Assembly (NCBI GenBank): GCA_035359995.1
Contig: DAORZT010000020.1
Location: forward strand, 1-42,816
DNA length: 42,816 bases
Source: JAKPCT01 sp029553165
GTDB lineage: Bacteria; Bacillota; UBA4882; UBA8346
Direction of reading: 5' to 3'
Made by a program: the position numbers and the translations under genes. Positions within the stretch are counted from its first letter, which is position 1. The number at the start of each line of letters is the position of its first letter. Under the pieces are notes generated by a model that made no database searches, had not been told where the DNA came from, and saw only the letters and a program-made list of their open reading frames with translations. Shown here one piece after another: positions 42,774-42,816 of this stretch.

Positions 42774-42816
42774 CTCTAAAAAATAATTCGCTAACCAATC
42801 CCTTCTTCCTGCAAAT

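Overview
The window is 42.8 kb of a bacterial chromosome, almost certainly an anaerobic, probably spore-forming, nitrogen-fixing member of the Bacillota (Firmicutes). The evidence is PyrR attenuators, a PRPP-type ykkC riboswitch, an iron-sulfur PurF with a propeptide, a YtxC-like sporulation protein, nifI1/nifI2 between nifH and nifD, a Clostridium pasteurianum-type 2Fe-2S ferredoxin and an HndD-type [FeFe]-hydrogenase. A TolC-like outer-membrane factor hints at a diderm lineage. Every gene lies on the minus strand, so the window reads functionally from high to low coordinates. Two 100-N blocks (3403-3502 and 9529-9628) are assembly gaps; the second removes the middle of pyrD.

Layout in transcription order: (1) folP-folK (42773-41057). 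(2) A two-gene hydrogenase unit, hndB-like plus hndD-like (40924-38759), with a strong promoter, a Rex-like operator over the start site, and a terminator. (3) A Mo-nitrogenase operon, nifH-nifI1-nifI2-nifD-nifK-nifE-nifN-nifB-2Fe-2S ferredoxin-nifV (38365-28019). A 16-bp motif occurs three times upstream, and nifN is broken by two homopolymer frameshifts. (4) tRNA-Val(GAC) with its own promoter and terminator (27953-27877). (5) A ytxC-like gene (27504-26578). (6) A TolC / membrane fusion / ABC ATPase / ABC permease / response regulator / histidine kinase operon (26284-19649). A direct repeat at its promoter looks like the regulator's own box. (7) A pyrimidine operon, pyrR-uraA-pyrB-pyrC-carA-carB-pyrK-pyrD-pyrE, ending in purE (19453-8022), with PyrR attenuators before pyrR and before uraA; pyrF is absent. 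(8) A purine operon behind a PRPP riboswitch, purB-purF-purM-purN-purC-purD (7674-121). It is split between purM and purN by about 840 bp of hairpin-forming tandem repeats and a second inverted-repeat element.

The pur and pyr blocks make IMP precursors and UMP from PRPP, glutamine and bicarbonate, and both are controlled by RNA switches that sense pathway state (PRPP; UMP/UTP through PyrR). The purine genes purL/Q/S, purK and purH are not in the window. The nif block holds the structural proteins, cofactor assembly (nifE, N, B, V), post-translational control (nifI1/I2) and a candidate electron carrier. The adjacent hydrogenase could recycle or dispose of H2 and reductant.

The points most worth a second look are the triplicated motif around the nifH promoter, the double frameshift in nifN, the altered phosphate-loop motif in PurE, the repeat array inside the purine operon, and the TolC efflux operon with its putative self-regulatory box.
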